Shown one piece after another: positions 60,744 through 64,000 of a DNA stretch of 64,000 nucleotides. Numbering within the stretch: the stretch's first letter is position 1; every line of letters begins with the position of its first letter. Source of the stretch: Pseudoalteromonas rubra (GTDB lineage: Bacteria > Pseudomonadota > Gammaproteobacteria > Enterobacterales > Alteromonadaceae); the NCBI RefSeq assembly GCF_005887115.1, contig NZ_PNCJ01000020.1, forward strand, positions 32,460 through 96,459, read 5' to 3'. The notes under the pieces are model-generated. The model had not been told where the DNA came from. It was given only the letters and a program-made list of their open reading frames with translations, and did not search any database. The position numbers and the translations under genes were made by a program.

Positions 60744-61383
60744 AATGTAACCTTATTAAAATGTGTATCCAAACCCCATAAGAGGTGACATATTATTAAC
60801 ACCGATTTCACTATGTATACAATATAATTTATATAATTTTATTGAATATGCCTCCTTACTTTTCCTTTTAAGCATTATTTATTCATTTAAGTCAGAATGT
60901 TAGCGGTTGTGTGACAGAAAAAAGAGTGCGCTTGCCCTGTTTGCTGTTCGAAAAACCACCCGGTGAGCCAAAAATATATAGCAAAAACATCAACAAACCG
61001 GCTGTACAGTTTTGCAGTTATCAGCAACCTGTTAACCAAGCAGTATGACAATACCACGAGAGGCAAAAGTAAAAAGCGCTAGACTAAAGGCAGGCGTACC
61101 CATGATCCATGGTTAACGTTTAGCACCGCCTGTAATCGTGAAAGATAGAATGTTCATTGCTATACAGCTCTGTATAGGGGAAGTAACGACGAAATCGGTG
61201 ACAGTATTCAGCTTGTAAGATTAGCTAAGTGCGGGCTGTGCCTTAATTGATGCGCTTTTGCCAGTCAGGCGCTGCCACTGAGCCCACTCAAGACTCTGGC
61301 AACTATTTATCACCTGAGTGTCGCGCTAAAACAGCACATAATGCGGCTGAAGAAAGAGTTAGCCGCCCATCGCTCTGCGCAGA
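60744..61383. other. Intergenic region upstream of the collagenase gene
   Basis: About 640 bases without a confident gene. The first part should hold the collagenase promoter (AT-rich near 60780-60880). A startless plus-strand stretch running to 61407 (LKTLATIYHLSVALKQHIMR) reads like protein and may be a decayed fragment of unknown origin. No repeats or RNA genes recognised. Confidence 0.4.
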
Positions 61384-61680
61384 TTAATTGTTATGTAATT
61401 CAGTGATAGACACTATGCCATAATGCTCAATCGTGACTATTAGAGTCCGATGCTCTAATCTGATCGGATACTGACCATCGGGGAGCCGCTTTGCCGTCAG
61501 GTTATTCAGCCCGACAATCAGTCCGTCCAGGTCACTACTCTGCCGCTGTCCCTCAACGCCACGCCCTCGCATATACTCCATGCCCTGCTGAACACATTTT
61601 TCAACAACAGCATCAGCCACTTTTCGGCCCGCCTGGTGTTTCAGTGACTTAAACAGTAACCCTTTGATTAAAGAAAACAT
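61384..61680 (-). CDS. Small hypothetical protein
   Basis: A 98-residue cytoplasmic protein with AGGA before the ATG. It begins FSLIKGLLFKSLKHQAGRKV, continues VVEKCVQQGMEYMRGRGVEG and ends with TLIVTIEHYGIVSIT, a plausible fold with a helical start and beta end. No family recognised and no gene in the same transcript. It could also be a chance frame, though composition favours a real gene. Confidence 0.5.
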   Translation of the reverse strand: MFSLIKGLLFKSLKHQAGRKVADAVVEKCVQQGMEYMRGRGVEGQRQSSDLDGLIVGLNNLTAKRLPDGQYPIRLEHRTLIVTIEHYGIVSITELHNN

Positions 61681-62077
61681 AATACATCCTATATGCGATA
61701 ACTATGATGCGGGAAGTGTAGCAAAGCTGGGTCCAGAGGAGTATGACAAATCGTTTCAAAGTATGTCGGTGGGTGCTTGAGTGGTCAAAATCACTATGCC
61801 ACTACAAGGTAAATACAATAAGACGGCGTGCTTCTCTGTCGACTGTCAGACTTGGCAAAGAGGTTAGGCGGCGAAGCGATTATGTTATGGCGGGGAAGCA
61901 ACTGCGCCGGGCTATACGTGAATACCTACGCTTGATACATCAACTTGGGAGGCCGCAATTATGAGGGGGGCCCACCAGCGCCGTAGTAAACGGCACAAAA
62001 TGCTTGGCTCAAATTTGCGAGGAACGAGCACAGCCAAGCTTTTTGTGTCTGTCCTTTAAGTACTTTGTTATGTGAAT
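61681..62077. other. Non-coding stretch at the edge of the cassette region
   Basis: Roughly 400 bases between two minus-strand genes. The right part (about 61970-62073) is an attC-like site; the left part has only an arginine-rich 73-codon frame on the plus strand that I do not accept as a gene. Confidence 0.5.
61970..62073 (-). repeat. attC-like recombination site, third in the array
   Basis: On the minus strand it begins CATAACAAAGTACTTAAAGG, of the form seen at the start of Vibrio- and Pseudoalteromonas-type attC sites, and contains two long complementary arms (CACAAAATGCTTGGCT at 61994-62009, with AGCCAAGCTTTTTGTG at 62032-62047). The closing core box is degenerate (GCGCTGG), so the site may be a terminal or damaged one. 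Confidence 0.5.
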
Positions 62078-62638
62078 TTACAGTGAGCGTGCCCTTTGCC
62101 AGAAATTATTAGGCTCTAAGTTCTTGTTCCAAAGCTCAAACTTAGCACGGTGACTTTCCCATGGTTCATCTAAAACTTCACGTTTGTCAGTCAGAGAATA
62201 AGCCATACCTTCCATGAACCATTGAGGAGTATCTAGCCATACCTCAAAGTTACCAAGTTTTTCATGCTGTAAATGATGAACAAATTCATGTGAAAGGAAA
62301 GTCGAATTCCAACCTCTCGGGCCTACGATTATACCAATTGTACTCATTGTTACAGCTCTCATTTCCCCAAGACCGAATGAGCTAAAGCAGGCAGAAGTAG
62401 AACAAAATATTACTCTGGGACTTTTCTCGAACGAAGCCACCTTTTTTTCTATGAAAAAATATGCTGATGAATAAAGTCTTGATGCATCATCAAGTTTAGA
62501 AGAGTTATCAATACAGATGGTAGCGCTAACACAGTCCAAACCATTAAGCTCAGGTGCCAATATTCGGATGGGTTTATATCCGTGCCAAAAAACCAATGGG
62601 CTTAAAAGCAAAGCAACGAGTAACAATTTCATCTTCAT
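62078..62638 (-). CDS. Cassette gene: exported protein with HExxH metallopeptidase motif
   Basis: A 186-residue protein with an N-terminal signal or membrane segment (MKMKLLLVALLLSPLVFW). SHEFVHHLQHEKLG carries the zinc motif H-E-F-V-H, and WFMEGMAYSL supplies the downstream Glu (E-G-M-A-Y), the layout of gluzincin peptidases. Four cysteines lie before it. I do not recognise a named family. It lies between two attC-like sites and in the same orientation as the next cassette gene, so it is probably an integron cassette gene. Confidence 0.6.
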   Translation of the reverse strand: MKMKLLLVALLLSPLVFWHGYKPIRILAPELNGLDCVSATICIDNSSKLDDASRLYSSAYFFIEKKVASFEKSPRVIFCSTSACFSSFGLGEMRAVTMSTIGIIVGPRGWNSTFLSHEFVHHLQHEKLGNFEVWLDTPQWFMEGMAYSLTDKREVLDEPWESHRAKFELWNKNLEPNNFWQRARSL

Positions 62639-62650
62639 ATTTATCTATTC

Positions 62651-62758
62651 ACATAACGCCTTGATAATTGGTAAATTTTGCTGTACTGGTTTGTGCGCGC
62701 GAAGCGCACTGCATAAAGCGGAACAGAAAAAATTGTCCTATTAATCAATTTTTTAGGC
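62651..62758 (-). repeat. attC-like recombination site between the two cassette genes
   Basis: About 108 bases with complementary ends: on the minus strand the left arm reads ATTGATTAATAGGACAATTT and the right arm TTACCAATTATCAAGGCGTT. The right end carries GTTATGT, the left GCCTAAA, one base from the R-Y-Y-Y-A-A-C box. The centre holds the hairpin GTGCGC-GCGAA-GCGCAC. Confidence 0.6.
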
Positions 62759-62762
62759 CACT

Positions 62763-63323
62763 TTAGTAGAAACGTTCATCATTTAAATACTTATTTCGCA
62801 AATAGCTCTTTATATCTCTATGAGCACTCACTTTAAATGAATTTCCGTCTGTACAGTAAACTTCAACTTTGAGTGTAAAGATAACTAATTCAAAGAAAAA
62901 CTTACTGTGCATTGTTTCTCCAGAATTAATAAATGACTCCATCATCGCATCTAAATCAACATAAGCACACAGTTCATCACCCTCTTCCATTTGTTTATTT
63001 TCAATTGAGTATTGGATAGCATCATCGCTTACAAAGTGATATTCAGGACAAAAAACGTCCTCAATAACGTTTAAGACTTTTGGCAATCCGGAATTAACTA
63101 ATTTAGGAGCGTAATCCCAGGTGTGGATTGATAATCGAATTGATTGGATTACTAATCTTTTCTGACCTTTTTTGAGCGCTCTTATTGCAGCTATAGGCTT
63201 TCCTTCAACTAGGGTAAGTTTTGAACTAGTTTTAATTGTCCCTTTTCTAGCTCGAAAAGTAACAATTAAGCTGATAACTGAAAGTAATACAGCTACAATT
63301 TGCAGCATTATTGATAGCTTCAT
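62763..63323 (-). CDS. Cassette gene: small membrane-anchored hypothetical protein
   Basis: A 186-residue protein starting at ATG 63323 (MKLSIMLQIVAVLLS), with GGAG upstream; the longer frame to 63371 runs through the core GTTAGGT and is not preferred. One N-terminal membrane helix (MLQIVAVLLSVISLIVTF), then a soluble domain of about 160 residues (CAYVDLDAMMESFINSGETM, FELVIFTLKVEVYCTDGNSF) that I do not recognise. Function unknown. Confidence 0.55.
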   Translation of the reverse strand: MKLSIMLQIVAVLLSVISLIVTFRARKGTIKTSSKLTLVEGKPIAAIRALKKGQKRLVIQSIRLSIHTWDYAPKLVNSGLPKVLNVIEDVFCPEYHFVSDDAIQYSIENKQMEEGDELCAYVDLDAMMESFINSGETMHSKFFFELVIFTLKVEVYCTDGNSFKVSAHRDIKSYLRNKYLNDERFY

Positions 63324-63347
63324 AACCGTCTCCGTATTCTCTTTGTG

Positions 63348-63354
63348 ACCTAAC
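63348..63354 (-). repeat. attC core box (GTTAGGT) ahead of the first cassette gene
   Basis: On the minus strand GTTAGGT fits G-T-T-R-R-R-Y, preceded by GGGGCGGAGTAAGTT; this is the form of the right end of an attC site and marks a possible cassette junction 25 bases before the gene start. The left half is not readable with certainty. Confidence 0.5.
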
Positions 63355-63518
63355 AACTTACTCCGCCCCACTTTAGTAGTTTATAACACACCAAAGCGGC
63401 TCATATCACATAGCTTCATAATTCCACTAATAATTGCTAATGTAAACAGGCAGATAACATAGCGGCAAGTTCCAGCTTGTCACCTTACCCCAAACCGGTG
63501 AGTAATAGTGTTACAGAA

Positions 63519-63598
63519 TTTTTTTAAGTGACACCCACCTGTAAATTCGCAGACCAGATTTTTTTAAGTGACACCCACCGGTAAATTCGCAGACCAAT
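63519..63598. repeat. 40-bp tandem repeat, two copies plus a partial third
   Basis: Two units of 40 bases, 63519-63558 and 63559-63598, differing by one to two bases, each with TTTTTAAGTGACACCCACC and GTAAATTCGCAGACCA. A shortened third start, TTTTTAAGTGACA, occurs at 63622-63634. Its origin is unknown to me; a mobile-element end is possible. Confidence 0.8.
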
Positions 63599-63634
63599 TG
63601 TGGGCAGGTTCAATAAAAAAGTTTTTAAGTGACA

Positions 63635-64000
63635 TATATGGACGCTCCAGCGATGTCAAGCCGAGTAGGCCTGCGGGGTAGCGAGTTTTCGTTATCCCGT
63701 TCGTTATGTTACCCGTGTTGCCATGCCTGATGTTTGGTCTAATCCGCTATAAATGTGTTGCTCTGACATATATCCGGGCTTAACTGATTGTTCAGCGCCC
63801 CAAATGAGTTCCGAGCCTGCACACCCTAAAATTAATACACCCACTCGGTCTGTAACGACCGTGCCGTCGTCGGGTTTTACGCAGGCAGGGTTGGACCTTT
63901 TTTCATCGTACTTTGGCAAACAGATAAGCGGTTGTCAGTGGCTCACTACACCCACACGGGTTCAATGACCCGTGTCCTCGCCGAGCTCCCCGGACACCCG
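63635..64000. other. Unassigned sequence at the window end
   Basis: No confident gene. Two overlapping 71-codon frames on opposite strands (63704-63919 minus, 63753-63968 plus) cannot be told apart on evidence. A hairpin with stem ACACGGGT / ACCCGTGT lies at 63954-63975. Confidence 0.4.

Noticed and set aside
61743..61964. 73-codon arginine-rich plus-strand frame
   Set aside because: No ribosome site, unlikely composition, opposite to the neighbouring cassettes.
63519..63598. CRISPR array
   Set aside because: Directly adjoining repeats with no unique spacers and only two copies.
63704..63968. Two overlapping 71-codon frames on opposite strands
   Set aside because: Neither has a convincing start or a recognisable domain; choosing one would be a guess.

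Overview
The window looks like chromosomal DNA of a marine gammaproteobacterium, most probably Pseudoalteromonas or a close relative in Alteromonadales. Grounds: the core block pheS-pheT-ihfA and hda next to a DUF2066 gene, large TonB-dependent receptors beside GH13/GH15 enzymes, an M9 collagenase, PPC domains on secreted enzymes and the general gene style. This is inferred by recognition; no database was searched.

Layout. 1-4.7 kb, minus strand: a light-repair operon (DASH cryptochrome, a second cryptochrome/photolyase, a DUF2256 mini-protein, an iron-sulfur photolyase) ending in a flavin reductase cut by the window edge. 4.9-7.6 kb: secreted alpha/beta hydrolase, small membrane protein, exported endonuclease/exonuclease/phosphatase-family lipoprotein. 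8.4-11.1 kb, plus strand: the most unusual locus, eight tandem peptides of 32-47 residues sharing a leader-like N-terminus with a GG/GA/GS site and a variable C-terminus carrying P-x-[FY]-[IL]-G, followed by two proteins that look distantly related to each other (H-D-H type, cupin-like). It has the form of a cysteine-free RiPP (ribosomally made, modified peptide) cluster that I cannot place in a known class.

11-19 kb: secreted trypsin-like protease, DsbA-like protein, calcium-binding-like protein, epimerase/kinase pair, penicillin-binding-type serine hydrolase, periplasmic solute-binding protein and a GDSL-like lipoprotein. 19.4-25.8 kb: a sucrose-type locus (TonB receptor, MFS transporter, sucrose phosphorylase, LacI regulator) with two copies of one AT-rich palindrome placed as operators. 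25.8-30.4 kb: small membrane proteins, LysR regulator, NTF2-like, DUF805, TPR and fibrinogen-domain proteins. 30.7-43.4 kb: a maltodextrin/starch locus (GH15, GPH-type sugar symporter, GH13 lipoprotein, flavin-dependent halogenase, TonB receptor, cytoplasmic GH13 alpha-glucosidase) with three copies of a second LacI-type palindrome whose regulator is not in the window.

43.4-52.2 kb: EAL protein, ihfA, pheT, pheS, hda, DUF2066 and a GAF-GGDEF cyclase. 52.3-60.7 kb: haem-type membrane protein, DUF1566 protein and metallophosphoesterase in a row, a VOC/glyoxalase pseudogene with an in-frame stop, a solute-binding protein and a collagenase. 61.4-64 kb: accessory DNA with two gene cassettes on the minus strand separated by attC-like sites (integron character), then a 40-bp tandem repeat and unrecognised sequence.
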